This document shows positions 13,288-21,317 of a stretch of 39,985 nt of DNA, in pieces (the first letter of the stretch is position 1; the number at the start of each line of letters is the position of its first letter). Location of the stretch: IMG/VR virus record IMGVR_UViG_3300034110_000648, positions 1-39,985 of that record. One strand, given 5' to 3'. The translations under genes were made by a program, and so were the position numbers. Below the pieces are notes generated by a model. The model had not been told where the DNA came from, did not search any database, and worked only from the letters and a program-made list of their open reading frames with translations. The DNA comes from a virus.

Positions 13288-13965
13288 ATGACCATCGAAG
13301 CACCAACCAAGCCCGTAGCCGCTGAGCGGCCCACCGTCGCAGAGCGCTTGACCAGCGCCAGCACCAGCAGCGACCTGTCCGTCGATCTGGAAAAGCGCGG
13401 AGATGCGGACTACCTGATCGCCGCTGGCATCCAGCGCGCAGGCCTGGGCCGGCTGGTCCAGCAGCTGATCTGCGAATGGGACCGCCGCGAGAAGCCGCGC
13501 CCGCTGACCGACGAGCAGCTGCAGAGCGTGGCCGAACAAATGCCCCGCAAGAGCCGGGGCCGACTCGACATGGTGGGCGCCCGCGTGGCTGAGGGTCGTT
13601 GGCACATGGAGCGCCGAATGCAGATCCTCACCAGCCTGCCGCAGTACAGCCGCCTGGTGGATCCTCACGCCGGCTTTCTGCCCTGGGTGCTGGCGCAGGG
13701 CATCAAGGACGCCCGCGCCAAGCTGACCGATGTGCTGCTCTGGTGGTGCGACCGCAAGTGCCCAGGCTGCGGCGGGGTCAAGCTGGGTGAGATGGCGATC
13801 TGCGAGACCTGCAAGGGGTTCGGCACCCGCGAGGTGCCGCACGAAGCCGAGGGCCAGCTGATTTCCGGGCACATCGCCGCCCATGTGGACCGCGCACGCT
13901 CGGGCACCATCGCCGCGCTCAAGCGCATGAAGGGGCTGAAGACGGTTGCGGCCGGCAAAGGCTGA
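13288..13965 (+). CDS. Zinc-finger protein in antiterminator Q position, 225 aa
   Basis: ATG 13288 follows AAGGAAAAG. The product is helical and basic, and carries a two-part zinc motif: CPGCGG at 158-163 and CETCKGFG at 172-179, a DnaJ-like CxxCxG pair. Being the last early gene, directly before a promoter, structured leader and terminators, it is placed exactly like lambda-type Q. Several Q families also carry a zinc motif. I infer late antitermination; a direct sequence match to Q is not something I can show. Its 3' end contains the candidate late promoter. Confidence 0.55.
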   Translation: MTIEAPTKPVAAERPTVAERLTSASTSSDLSVDLEKRGDADYLIAAGIQRAGLGRLVQQLICEWDRREKPRPLTDEQLQSVAEQMPRKSRGRLDMVGARVAEGRWHMERRMQILTSLPQYSRLVDPHAGFLPWVLAQGIKDARAKLTDVLLWWCDRKCPGCGGVKLGEMAICETCKGFGTREVPHEAEGQLISGHIAAHVDRARSGTIAALKRMKGLKTVAAGKG

Positions 13966-13973
13966 GGTATACT
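13946..13973 (+). promoter_or_regulatory. Candidate late promoter (PR'-like)
   Basis: TTGCGG (13946-13951) and TATACT (13968-13973) are 16 bp apart, across the stop codon of the Q-like gene. Transcription would begin near 13980 and meet a terminator about 140 nt later. This is the layout used by Q-dependent late promoters. Confidence 0.55.
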
Positions 13974-13979
13974 GCGTAC

Positions 13980-14123
13980 CTAGAGCGCAGGCGCAGACAA
14001 AACCGCCAGAGCTCACCCTGATAAACGTCCCTAGGCGGTGAGTCTGGCAAGACATGGAAGCGATGGGGGAACACGCCCCTACAGATCACAAGCCCGCACG
14101 GTTCGCGCCTTGCGGGCTTTTTT
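13980..14123 (+). ncRNA. Structured late leader RNA, possible stable small RNA
   Basis: Between the late promoter and the first terminator no protein is encoded. The RNA folds into a strong hairpin at 14006-14047 (CCAGAGCTCACC against GGTGAGTCTGG, one bulge) and a smaller GGGG/CCCC hairpin near 14064-14079, then the terminator. In a lysogen this could accumulate as a roughly 140-nt RNA like the lambda late-leader transcript. The gene-free stretch 13966-14389 also has strong GC-rich stems at about 14149-14176. Confidence 0.45.
14090..14123 (+). terminator. Terminator tR'-like, first
   Basis: A perfect 9-bp stem (AAGCCCGCA / TGCGGGCTT) is followed by a six-T run. It stops leader transcription unless antiterminated. 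Confidence 0.85.
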
Positions 14124-14268
14124 GTTGGCTCCCCGATCCAGCCGGGGCCGCCCCTGAGTGGCGTGATGGGGCGGGGACTCCTCCGCGAGCTGTCGCGGCG
14201 CTGGAGCACAGCGAACGGCATTCCCCCTGTGGCATTGGCCATAAGTCCGAAGGGGTGACCAATTCATG

Positions 14269-14291
14269 GCCTCGCTTCTGCGGGGCTTTTT
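14269..14291 (+). terminator. Terminator, second, before the late genes
   Basis: GCCTCGC and GCGGGGC (one wobble pair) with a TTCT loop, followed by TTTTTCG. Two terminators in series before the first late gene strengthen the antitermination reading. Confidence 0.7.
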
Positions 14292-14389
14292 CGTTTCCGC
14301 CGCCACCAGGTGCACCCGGCAAAGCATGCATTGCGCATGGGGTGCAAGGCCTGTGTGGCGGCTCCTATTTCACCCTCAAGGAGATCCAC

Positions 14390-14707
14390 ATGTCCCAGAC
14401 AGAAGAAGCCGAAGGCGCTGTTTACCGCCATCTCGAAGATGACGTGGAGCGAATCATCCCGGCGCGGCCTCATGTGCTGGCGCCTGACTTGGGCCAGAAG
14501 GTGGAGATCCTCCACGATGGTGTCCACCGTCTGATCTTCGTGAACGGCCACCCCATCGGCCAGGTGCTGAAGCTCGAAACACCCCGCGACGTTTTGGCGC
14601 TGGCCGGCGTCGTGGATCTCAGATTCGTTGCTTCCGAGATCGTGGAGCGCAAGGTGAGCCGCGATGAGTTCAACGCCCTCAAGTCCGAGGGCGCGGCCAG
14701 GAGCTGA
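14390..14707 (+). CDS. Hypothetical phage protein, 105 aa
   Basis: ATG 14390 follows AAGGAG. The product starts MSQTEEAEGAVYRHLEDDVE and has a beta-rich middle (QKVEILHDGVHRLIFVNG) and an acidic C-terminal helix. A longer frame from 14054 reads through the leader hairpins and is rejected. It is the first gene of the late operon. No family recognised. Confidence 0.7.
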   Translation: MSQTEEAEGAVYRHLEDDVERIIPARPHVLAPDLGQKVEILHDGVHRLIFVNGHPIGQVLKLETPRDVLALAGVVDLRFVASEIVERKVSRDEFNALKSEGAARS

Positions 14708-14709
14708 CG

Positions 14710-14967
14710 ATGAAAGAGCGCATCGCCAAGCTCCTCGACTACATGACCAGGCAGCAGGCGCTGGCGCTGGGCTTCACCAACCATGGTGCGATGTACGGCA
14801 TCCCCTGCTGGATTGGCGAGACCGACGCCAAGGGTCCGATGGTGGCTGCGAAGTGGGGCCCAGCCGAGTACCTGATCTCGCTGGGCCACTGGGTCACGGG
14901 CCTGACGCTCTCGATGCTGGGCCGCGAGCCCTATTTCCGCATCCAGATCGGCCGCGAGATCCGCTGA
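14710..14967 (+). CDS. Hypothetical phage protein, 85 aa
   Basis: It begins MKERIAKLLDYMTRQQALALG and its last codon overlaps the start of the HNH gene (TGATG). It contains aromatic, Gly-rich segments (NHGAMYGIPCWIGE) and one hydrophobic helix. It is not clearly a membrane protein. Function unknown; coupling to the HNH gene suggests joint expression only. Confidence 0.65.
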   Translation: MKERIAKLLDYMTRQQALALGFTNHGAMYGIPCWIGETDAKGPMVAAKWGPAEYLISLGHWVTGLTLSMLGREPYFRIQIGREIR

Positions 14968-15299
14968 TGGCCAGGCTCCAGACCCTCAAGAGCTCTGTGC
15001 CCGTGCTCGACACCCGCCGCGTTCAGACGATGCAGGCCGGCAGCTGGCGCACCAGCGATCAGACGGCAGCGCAGCGGGGCTACGGCTACCGCTGGCAGAA
15101 GGCGCGAGCGACGTTCCTGAAGGCGCATCCCTTGTGCATCCGCTGCCAGGCTGAGGGCAGGGTGGAGGCTGCGACGGTGGTCGACCACCGGGTGCCACAT
15201 CGAGGCGATCAGACGCTGTTCTGGGATCGCAGCAACTGGGATCCGCTGTGCGCCACCCACCATTCCCGAGACAAGCAACGCGAGGAGCAAAAGAGATGA
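14967..15299 (+). CDS. HNH endonuclease, 110 aa
   Basis: The HNH core is complete: zinc cysteines C57 and C60 (CIRC), the DH pair at 73-74 (VVDHRVPHR), Asn90, then C95 and H98-H99 (CATHH). In HK97-type cos phages an HNH protein encoded near the terminase assists DNA cutting for packaging. Here it lies about 1.7 kb before TerS, separated by small genes, so the same role is likely but not certain. Start ATG 14967 overlaps the previous stop. Confidence 0.88.
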   Translation: MARLQTLKSSVPVLDTRRVQTMQAGSWRTSDQTAAQRGYGYRWQKARATFLKAHPLCIRCQAEGRVEAATVVDHRVPHRGDQTLFWDRSNWDPLCATHHSRDKQREEQKR

Positions 15300-15532
15300 A
15301 GACAGTTCTTTCCGTCGCCTTGGTGCTGGCCGCTGGCGCTGCGATGGCCGCGCCCGTCGTCGTCATCCCGGCCCGCCCGGTGATCGTGGTTCCGCCTGCC
15401 AGGCCTGCGCCCGCAGTCCGCCCCGCGCCGGCCGCACCGAAGCCGGCCCGAGCAACCCCGACCACTGTTGTCGTGCCGCATATCGCGGCCCCTACGTGTC
15501 CCACAGAGCGCCGCGAGCGCAAGGAGTGCTGA
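15296..15532 (+). CDS. Exported proline-rich small protein, 78 aa
   Basis: ATG 15296 overlaps the HNH stop (ATGA). A clear signal peptide (MKTVLSVALVLAAGAAMA) with probable cleavage after residue 18-19 precedes a low-complexity region of Pro, Ala and Val (PARPVIVVPPARPAP). Two Cys residues lie near the end. The protein should reach the periplasm. Expressed from the late operon it could affect the envelope; no family is recognised. Confidence 0.6.
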   Translation: MKTVLSVALVLAAGAAMAAPVVVIPARPVIVVPPARPAPAVRPAPAAPKPARATPTTVVVPHIAAPTCPTERRERKEC

Positions 15533-15534
15533 AG

Positions 15535-15852
15535 ATGCGAATGATGTGCCCCCACTGCCAAGAGCATGCGTACACCCGGACCAGCTTGCAGCTGACCAAC
15601 ACCAGCCGCGAGACCATCTTCCAGTGCCGCAACTTCGAGTGCGGCCATGTGTTCTCGGCCGTGACGGAGATCAACCGCACGATCAGCCCCAGCGCCATCC
15701 CTAACCCTGCGGTGGTCCTGCCGATGAGCACGCACATCAAGCGCAAGCTGCTGCAGACCCAGCTGGACGCTATGCCGTCCTCGCAGTACCAACCCGGCTC
15801 CCACGCCGCGCCGGCCGCCACCACGCACCAGGGCACCGAGGCCCGCCACTGA
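15535..15852 (+). CDS. Ogr/Delta-type zinc-finger late activator, 105 aa
   Basis: The N-terminal half matches the Ogr/Delta family: MRMMCPHC at 1-8, then C31 and C36, giving the diagnostic C-x2-C-x22-C-x4-C spacing. In P2 and P4 such proteins bind zinc and activate late promoters by contacting RNA polymerase alpha. ATG 15535 has AAGGAG 8 nt upstream. The C-terminal 40 residues are Ser/Pro/Gln-rich. Finding this P2-type activator in a phage with HK97-type head genes is unusual and suggests module exchange or a second control of late genes. Confidence 0.85.
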   Translation: MRMMCPHCQEHAYTRTSLQLTNTSRETIFQCRNFECGHVFSAVTEINRTISPSAIPNPAVVLPMSTHIKRKLLQTQLDAMPSSQYQPGSHAAPAATTHQGTEARH

Positions 15853-15862
15853 GGAGTAGGAC

Positions 15863-16198
15863 ATGGACATGGACATGGATCTGCAAATGGACGCGCGGTC
15901 GGTTTTCATGCGCACCATCGCCGCGCGTGTCGAGGCGGGCGCCGAAGCGAGGGCGAAGAAGGATGCGGAAGCGCTGGGCCAACTGCTGGAGATCTACACG
16001 GCTTCCAAGAGCTCAGCCGTGAAGTTCATCCTTCGCGAGGCTTCCCGCAAGGTGGAGCGCGCGCTGGCGCAGGAGTACGCAGCAGCCGATGCTGAGGCAT
16101 TGGCAGACCACCTGGCCGCGATTGGCGCTTCCGAGGCCTGGCAAGCCGATGCAGGCTCGACCGCCATGCGCACTGTGGTGGATGGTGGCGCAGCATGA
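15863..16198 (+). CDS. Hypothetical helical protein, 111 aa
   Basis: GAGGAG precedes a triplet of in-frame ATGs (ATGGACATGGACATGGAT), so the exact start is uncertain. The product is rich in Ala and Glu with long helices (RIEAGAEA-type segments, KVERALAQEYAAADAEALAD). It overlaps the next gene by ATGA. No domain recognised. Confidence 0.65.
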   Translation: MDMDMDLQMDARSVFMRTIAARVEAGAEARAKKDAEALGQLLEIYTASKSSAVKFILREASRKVERALAQEYAAADAEALADHLAAIGASEAWQADAGSTAMRTVVDGGAA

Positions 16199-16536
16199 GG
16201 GCCGCAATCACGCAGCTGGCGCTGTACGCCGGCATGTATGGGCTGCTGTGGGCCTGGGTGGGTGATGGCGTTGAAGGAGCCGGCAATCTGCTGGCCTTTG
16301 TGGTCGGCGTGCTGGTGCTGTCCAACCTGCTCAACGTGCGCAGGACGGATCGTTTTCCCGAGCGCGCCTATGCGCTCCCCTCCGCAGTGGACAACGTGCT
16401 GAGCATCGGCCTGGTCATGGGCGCGGTTTGGTTTGGCCATTGGGTGATGGGCATCGGCCTTCTGATCGCATGGGCGTTGGGCGCAGGCACTCGCCAACTG
16501 CGGCAGGAGCGCCAACAGCAGGAGCGCAAGCAATGA
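16195..16536 (+). CDS. Small membrane protein, holin-like topology, 113 aa
   Basis: Three or four hydrophobic helices (about residues 5-22, 28-46, 68-82, 84-97) end in a Gln/Arg/Glu-rich charged tail (RQLRQERQQQERKQ), a topology common among holins. It is outside the lysis cassette at 35179-37039. It may therefore be a different membrane protein, for example one affecting superinfection. Start and stop overlap both neighbours as ATGA. Confidence 0.6.
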   Translation: MRAAITQLALYAGMYGLLWAWVGDGVEGAGNLLAFVVGVLVLSNLLNVRRTDRFPERAYALPSAVDNVLSIGLVMGAVWFGHWVMGIGLLIAWALGAGTRQLRQERQQQERKQ

Positions 16537-16751
16537 TCGAAGTCACGGACATCAATGGCCGCAGGCACCTGCTCAACCCCGACGGTATCGTCCGAGTGAG
16601 CGAGGCCTCGACCTCCTGCCAGTGGCATGGCATCCGGTCGCACATCGTGACGATGCACGGCGCGACCATCGAATGTCAGCAGAGCGTCCAGGAGGTGCAG
16701 AAGCTGCTGCAGGCGCTGGAGCAATCCCGGCTCGGCGCGAACGCAGCCTGA
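16533..16751 (+). CDS. FlbD-like small protein, 72 aa
   Basis: The beta-hairpin pattern MIEVTDINGRRHLLNPDGIV followed by a second hairpin (SHIVTMHGATIECQQSV) resembles the small FlbD-like fold, seen also in phage genes of unknown role. It ends the cluster of small late genes before the terminase. No direct functional evidence. Confidence 0.6.
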   Translation: MIEVTDINGRRHLLNPDGIVRVSEASTSCQWHGIRSHIVTMHGATIECQQSVQEVQKLLQALEQSRLGANAA

Positions 16752-16870
16752 GCCCGTCTGACGCGAGCCAGAGGCATCGTCGGGGCAGCCGAGGGGAGGG
16801 GGTGGGTCAAACCTTGGAGGACTCGTCCCTCCAGACCGCCCTGTTCCGCACGCGCAGAAAATTTCCCCCT

Positions 16871-16994
16871 GTTTGATTCTTTTGGGCCTATCGGGCGCAT
16901 GAAGAACATCGCGCAAGTCATTGCGATATCAGGAGTTTTCAGGGTTTTGATTTCCGGCAGACCGTGGAAATCAAACAAATCAAAGAAATCAAAG
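16871..16994. other. AATCAAA repeat cluster before terS, candidate packaging site
   Basis: The motif occurs five times: on the minus strand at 16871-16878 (GTTTGATT) and 16946-16952, and as three tandem 9-bp plus-strand repeats at 16968, 16977 and 16986. TTTGATTTCC (16946-16955) and GGAAATCAAA (16966-16975) form a perfect 10-bp inverted repeat. Terminase small subunits bind repeated sites next to their own gene in many cos phages. A 33-codon frame (16899-17000) also covers this DNA but has no ribosome site. Confidence 0.45.
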
Positions 16995-17003
16995 AGGTGA
17001 GCC

Positions 17004-17429
17004 ATGCCAAGAGGAGGGCCGCGGCCCGGTGCTGGCCGCCCGAAGAGCAAGCCGAGCCCGGCACCTGAGCCGAAGCCGGTAACGAAGAAGCCGGGGGGTA
17101 AGAAGGCCGCCGCGCCCACGGTGGATGCGCAGGGGTTCAAGGCTGATGACGCACCGCCCAGTTGGCCATTCGGCAAAGAAAAGCCTGAGCCGCCCCCGGA
17201 TCTGACGGACCTGATGCCGCTCGACTACCTGCTGGAGGTGATGCGGGATCCTGATGAGGACCGTGGGCGCCGGATGCAGGCAGCGACGTTGGCCGCGCCG
17301 TACTGCCACCCCAAGAAAGGGGAGGCAGGCAAGAAAGAAGAGAAGGCCGCTGCGGCAAAGAAGGTCGCCAGCCGGTTCACGCCGGCTGCGCCTCCAAAGC
17401 TCGCAGCCGCTAACGGAAGAAAGGTATAG
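17004..17429 (+). CDS. Terminase small subunit, 141 aa
   Basis: The start MPRGGPRPGAGRPKSKPS is the basic, disordered opening typical of these proteins. A Pro/Lys-rich linker follows, then PLDYLLEVMRDPDEDRGRRM and a conserved AAPYCHPKKGE segment. It recognises viral DNA and recruits the large subunit. GAGGTGA gives a good ribosome site. It lies 2 nt before the large subunit gene and just after the AATCAAA repeat cluster it may bind. Confidence 0.88.
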   Translation: MPRGGPRPGAGRPKSKPSPAPEPKPVTKKPGGKKAAAPTVDAQGFKADDAPPSWPFGKEKPEPPPDLTDLMPLDYLLEVMRDPDEDRGRRMQAATLAAPYCHPKKGEAGKKEEKAAAAKKVASRFTPAAPPKLAAANGRKV

Positions 17430-17431
17430 GC

Positions 17432-19150
17432 ATGGACTGGACGACCGCATGCATCGACTGGGAAGAAAGGTTGGTGCAGCGGAAGTCCATCATTCCGCCG
17501 CCGATCTTCCGGGACCAGGCCGAGCAAGCCCTGGCCATCTTCAAAGAGTTGAAGGTGGTGGACCTGGCGAAGGTGTGGGACGACGAGATGGGGCAATGGC
17601 GCCCTCCGACTTTCGGTGAATGCAGCGAGGAGTGGGTTTTCGACTTCGTTCGCGCCATCTTCGGCGCCTACGACGCTGAAACAGGCCAGCAGCTGATCCG
17701 GGAGTACGGCCTGCTGATCAGCAAGAAGAACACGAAATCGACCATCGCGGCCGGCATCATGCTGACCGCGCTGATCCTTTGCTGGCGCGAGGACGAGGAA
17801 CATCTGATCCTGGCTCCCACAAAAGAGGTTGCGGACAACTCGTTCAAGCCTGCGGCCAGCATGGTCCGTGCCGATGAGGAGCTGTCGGCGCTGTTCCACA
17901 TCCAGGACCACATCCGCACGATCACGCACCGCGTGAACCGCAACACCTTGAAGGTGGTGGCCGCCGACACGGACACGGTGTCGGGCAAGAAGGCCGGTCG
18001 GGTGCTGGTGGATGAGCTCTGGTTGTTCGGCAAGCGGGCCAATGCCAGTGCGATGTTCCAGGAGGCCCTGGGCGGCCAAGTGTCGCGGGAAGAGGGCTGG
18101 GTGATCTTCTTGACCACGCAGTCCGACGATGCTCCGGCAGGGGAGTTCAAGAAGAAGCTCGACTACTGGCGAGATGTGCGCGACGGCATCGTCCACAACC
18201 CGAAGGTGCTGGGCATCCTGTATGAATTCCCCAAGGCCATGCTGGAGAGCAAGGCCTACCTGCTCAGCGAGAACTTCTACATCACCAACCCCAACATGGG
18301 GCGCTCGGTGAGCCTGGAGTGGCTGCAGGACGAGATGAGCAAGCGCGCGCCGGAGCGAGATGGCGGCTTCCAGCGTTTCCTGGCCAAGCACCTGAATGTC
18401 GAGATCGGCATGAATCTGCGGGCCGACCGCTGGGCCGGCGCCGACTTCTGGGCTGGCGCTGTGGAGCGCGTGACGCTGGCGGAGCTGCTGCAGCGCTGCG
18501 AGGTCATCACGACCGGCATCGACGGCGGCGGCCTGGACGACTTGCTGGGCTTCGCGCTGGTGGGGCGCTGCAAGGAGACTGGCCGCTGGCTCGCGTGGTG
18601 CAGGGCTTGGGCTCATCCCTCGGTGCTGGAGCGCCGCAAGGAGATTGCGCCGCGGCTGCTGGACTTCGTGAAGGATGGCGACCTGGTGCTGGTCGAGCGC
18701 ATCGGCGATGACATGGAGGAGTTGGCCTCCATCGTGGCCGAGGTCGAGCAGGCTGGGCTGCTGGATCGGGTGGGCATCGACCCGGCTGGCGTTGGTGGCG
18801 TGCTGGAAGCCCTGGTGGCGGCCGGCGTACCGCAGGACAAGATCATCGGCATCAGCCAGGGCTGGAAGCTGGGTGGCGCCATCAAGACGGCCGAGCGCAA
18901 GCTGGCCGAGGGTGTGCTCAAGCACTGCGGCCAGCCGCTCATGGCCTGGTGCGTGAGCAATGCGAAGGTGGAGCCCAAGGGCAACGCCATGTTGATTACC
19001 AAGCAGGCCAGCAGCTCGGGAACGGGCGCCGCGAAGATCGATCCGCTGATGGCGCTGTTCAACGCGGTGCAACTGATGTCTCTCAATCCCGAGGCCATGG
19101 GTGGCTTGGATGACTGGTTGAGCGACCCAATACGGACGGGCAAGGCATGA
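17432..19150 (+). CDS. Terminase large subunit, HK97 type, 572 aa
   Basis: The ATPase domain carries a Walker A-like KKNTKS at residues 98-103 and Walker B VLVDE at 191-195. The nuclease domain shows its first acidic site in TTGIDGGGLDD (Asp364). Length is normal for HK97-type TerL. It cuts concatemeric DNA and drives it into the prohead through the portal. Its last codon overlaps the portal gene start by 4 bp. Confidence 0.95.
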   Translation: MDWTTACIDWEERLVQRKSIIPPPIFRDQAEQALAIFKELKVVDLAKVWDDEMGQWRPPTFGECSEEWVFDFVRAIFGAYDAETGQQLIREYGLLISKKNTKSTIAAGIMLTALILCWREDEEHLILAPTKEVADNSFKPAASMVRADEELSALFHIQDHIRTITHRVNRNTLKVVAADTDTVSGKKAGRVLVDELWLFGKRANASAMFQEALGGQVSREEGWVIFLTTQSDDAPAGEFKKKLDYWRDVRDGIVHNPKVLGILYEFPKAMLESKAYLLSENFYITNPNMGRSVSLEWLQDEMSKRAPERDGGFQRFLAKHLNVEIGMNLRADRWAGADFWAGAVERVTLAELLQRCEVITTGIDGGGLDDLLGFALVGRCKETGRWLAWCRAWAHPSVLERRKEIAPRLLDFVKDGDLVLVERIGDDMEELASIVAEVEQAGLLDRVGIDPAGVGGVLEALVAAGVPQDKIIGISQGWKLGGAIKTAERKLAEGVLKHCGQPLMAWCVSNAKVEPKGNAMLITKQASSSGTGAAKIDPLMALFNAVQLMSLNPEAMGGLDDWLSDPIRTGKA

Positions 19151-20442
19151 AAAATCGAACGAACACAGGCCTTGTCGGCCGCGTGCGCGCGGCCATCGAC
19201 GGCTGGGTGCGCTCCTTCAGCTTGCGCGACAAGGACCTGTATACGGATCGCGTGATGGACAGCGAGGCGGGGGTGGATGTCACTCCCAAGGCGGTGATGC
19301 AGGTGGATGCAGTTTGGAGCTGCGTGCGCCTCATCTCCGAGACCATTGCCACGCTGCCACTGTCGATCCATGAGAAGACCTCGGCAGGCAAGCGCCTGGC
19401 AAGCCATCACCCGCTGCACTTCATCATCCACGATCAGCCGAACGCGGACTCGACCGCATCGGTGTTCTGGGAGGCACTGGTGGCCTCGATGCTGTTGCGA
19501 GGGAACGGGCGTGCGGAAAAGCTCTATGTCGGCACGCAGCTGGTGGGCCTGGCCTTCCTGGACCCGAACAAGCTGGTCATCACCCGCGACATCAATGGCC
19601 GAAAGATCTACCAGTACCCGCGAGCCGACGGCACGCCCCGGGAGATCCCGGCATCGCGGATCTGGAACGTGCCAGGATTCACGCTCGATGGCGAAACCGG
19701 CGTGTCGGTGATCGCATACGGCGCCAAGGTGTTCGGCTCGGCGATGGCCGCCGAGCGCTCGGCCGCGAAGACCTTCCGCAATGGCATGCTGCCCACGGTC
19801 TACTACAAGGTGGCCGCATTCCTGAAGCCGGAGCAGCGGCGGATGTTCAAGGCCGAGATCCAGGGTTCGGTGGAGCGCGGCGAGGCGCCGGTGCTGGAGG
19901 GCGGAACGGATGTCGGGACTGTCGGCATCAACCCAGTTGATGCACAGCTCCTGGAGTCGCGGGCGTTCTCCGTGGAGTCGATCTGCCGCTGGTTCCGTGT
20001 CCCGCCCTGGATGGTCGGGCATACAGAGAAGTCCACCAGTTGGGGGACCGGCATCGAGCAGCAAATGATCGGCTTCCTGACATTCACGCTGGGGCCGTGG
20101 CTGCGGCGCATTGAGCAGTCCATCAGCAAGGACTTGATGACGCCGGCCGAGCGCACGCGCTTCTACCCCAAGTTCGCCGTGGAGGGCCTCTTGCGCGCCG
20201 ACAGCGCAGGCCGCGCCGCGTTCTATGCCGCGATGGTCAACAACGGGATTCTGACCCGCGACGAAGTGCGCGAACTGGAAGACCGGGAGCCGATGGGCGG
20301 CAACGCCGCTGTGCTGACGGTCCAGTCGGCCATGACGACCCTTGACGCCCTGGGCCAGGAGGGCGGCGCAGACCAAGCAAACCAGGCCCGGGCCGCGTTC
20401 CGCGCGTTCCTGGGCTTCAACGAAGAGCCGCAGAAAGGCTGA
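19147..20442 (+). CDS. Portal protein, HK97 family, 431 aa
   Basis: The sequence follows the HK97-type portal plan: an N-terminal AVMQVDAVWSCVRLISETIA helix, HPLHFIIHDQPN, then SICRWFRVPPWMVGH and SKDLMTPAERTRFYPKFAVEG. It forms the dodecameric ring through which DNA enters and leaves the head. It begins within the TerL stop and is followed 3 nt later by the protease gene. Confidence 0.95.
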   Translation: MKNRTNTGLVGRVRAAIDGWVRSFSLRDKDLYTDRVMDSEAGVDVTPKAVMQVDAVWSCVRLISETIATLPLSIHEKTSAGKRLASHHPLHFIIHDQPNADSTASVFWEALVASMLLRGNGRAEKLYVGTQLVGLAFLDPNKLVITRDINGRKIYQYPRADGTPREIPASRIWNVPGFTLDGETGVSVIAYGAKVFGSAMAAERSAAKTFRNGMLPTVYYKVAAFLKPEQRRMFKAEIQGSVERGEAPVLEGGTDVGTVGINPVDAQLLESRAFSVESICRWFRVPPWMVGHTEKSTSWGTGIEQQMIGFLTFTLGPWLRRIEQSISKDLMTPAERTRFYPKFAVEGLLRADSAGRAAFYAAMVNNGILTRDEVRELEDREPMGGNAAVLTVQSAMTTLDALGQEGGADQANQARAAFRAFLGFNEEPQKG

Positions 20443-20445
20443 ACC

Positions 20446-21306
20446 ATGAGCATGAAGAACTTGCCGGTGGCCCCGATGGGTCGGCCGAGCGCTAGCCTGC
20501 GCAGCGAAATCCTCCCGCGCGCTCTGGAGCGCTGGAGTCCCGAGGTTCGCGCAGCTGATCGCGACGAAGAACGCTCCATCAGCATCTATGACGCCATCGG
20601 CTACGACCCCTGGACGGGCGAGGGCGTCACAGCCAAGCGCGTTGCCGGCGCACTGCGCAGCCTGGGCAAAGGCCCGGTGACCGTCAACATCAACAGCCCA
20701 GGCGGCGACATGTTCGAGGGCCTGGCCATCTACAACCTCCTGCGCGAGCACGAAGGTGAGGTGAACGTCAAGGTCCTGGGGCTGGCCGCTTCGGCAGGCT
20801 CGGTGATCGCGATGGCTGGTGACACGGTGCAGATTGCCCGCGCCGGCTTCCTGATGATTCACAACGCTTGGGTTGTCGCCATGGGCAACCGCAACGACCT
20901 GCGCGAGCTGGCCGCCTGGCTGGAGCCCTTCGATGCCGCCATGGGCGACATCTACGCGTCTCGCACGGGCCTGGAGGCCAAGGCCATCGCCAAGCTCATG
21001 GACTCCGAGTCCTGGATCGGCGGCGCGGCGGCCGTGGAGCAGGGCTTCGCAGACGAGCTGCTGGCCTCCGACCAGGTGGGCAAAGGCGGCGGAAACGCCA
21101 GCGCCTCCGCTGTGCGTCGTCTGGAGGCGGCATTGCGCAACAGTGGCATGCCCAAGAGCGAGGCAATGCGCCTCATCAGCGATTTCAAGTCCAGCGTGGG
21201 TGATCCCGCTGGCAGCGGCGAGGGAGATCCCGCCGAGCGCGGCCCTGAGGCCGACATCAGCAGTACGGCGGCTCTGGCCGCATCCCTCACCTCTATCCTC
21301 CTTTGA
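20446..21306 (+). CDS. ClpP-like (S14) head maturation protease, 286 aa
   Basis: ClpP-type motifs are present: NSPGGD (83-88), the nucleophile region GLAASAGSVIAMAG (Ser116), and the catalytic His139 in MIHNAW. An acidic residue near 168 (GDIYASRTGL) probably completes the triad. It should cleave the scaffold-like N-terminus of the capsid protein during prohead maturation. The C-terminal 60 residues are variable and rich in Ser, Gly and Ala. Confidence 0.92.
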   Translation: MSMKNLPVAPMGRPSASLRSEILPRALERWSPEVRAADRDEERSISIYDAIGYDPWTGEGVTAKRVAGALRSLGKGPVTVNINSPGGDMFEGLAIYNLLREHEGEVNVKVLGLAASAGSVIAMAGDTVQIARAGFLMIHNAWVVAMGNRNDLRELAAWLEPFDAAMGDIYASRTGLEAKAIAKLMDSESWIGGAAAVEQGFADELLASDQVGKGGGNASASAVRRLEAALRNSGMPKSEAMRLISDFKSSVGDPAGSGEGDPAERGPEADISSTAALAASLTSILL

Positions 21307-21317
21307 AAGGGCATCCC

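Noticed and set aside
16899-17000. 33-codon frame just before terS
   Set aside because: It has no ribosome site and its Lys/Ser end comes from the AATCAAA repeats. A leader peptide cannot be excluded but is not supported.
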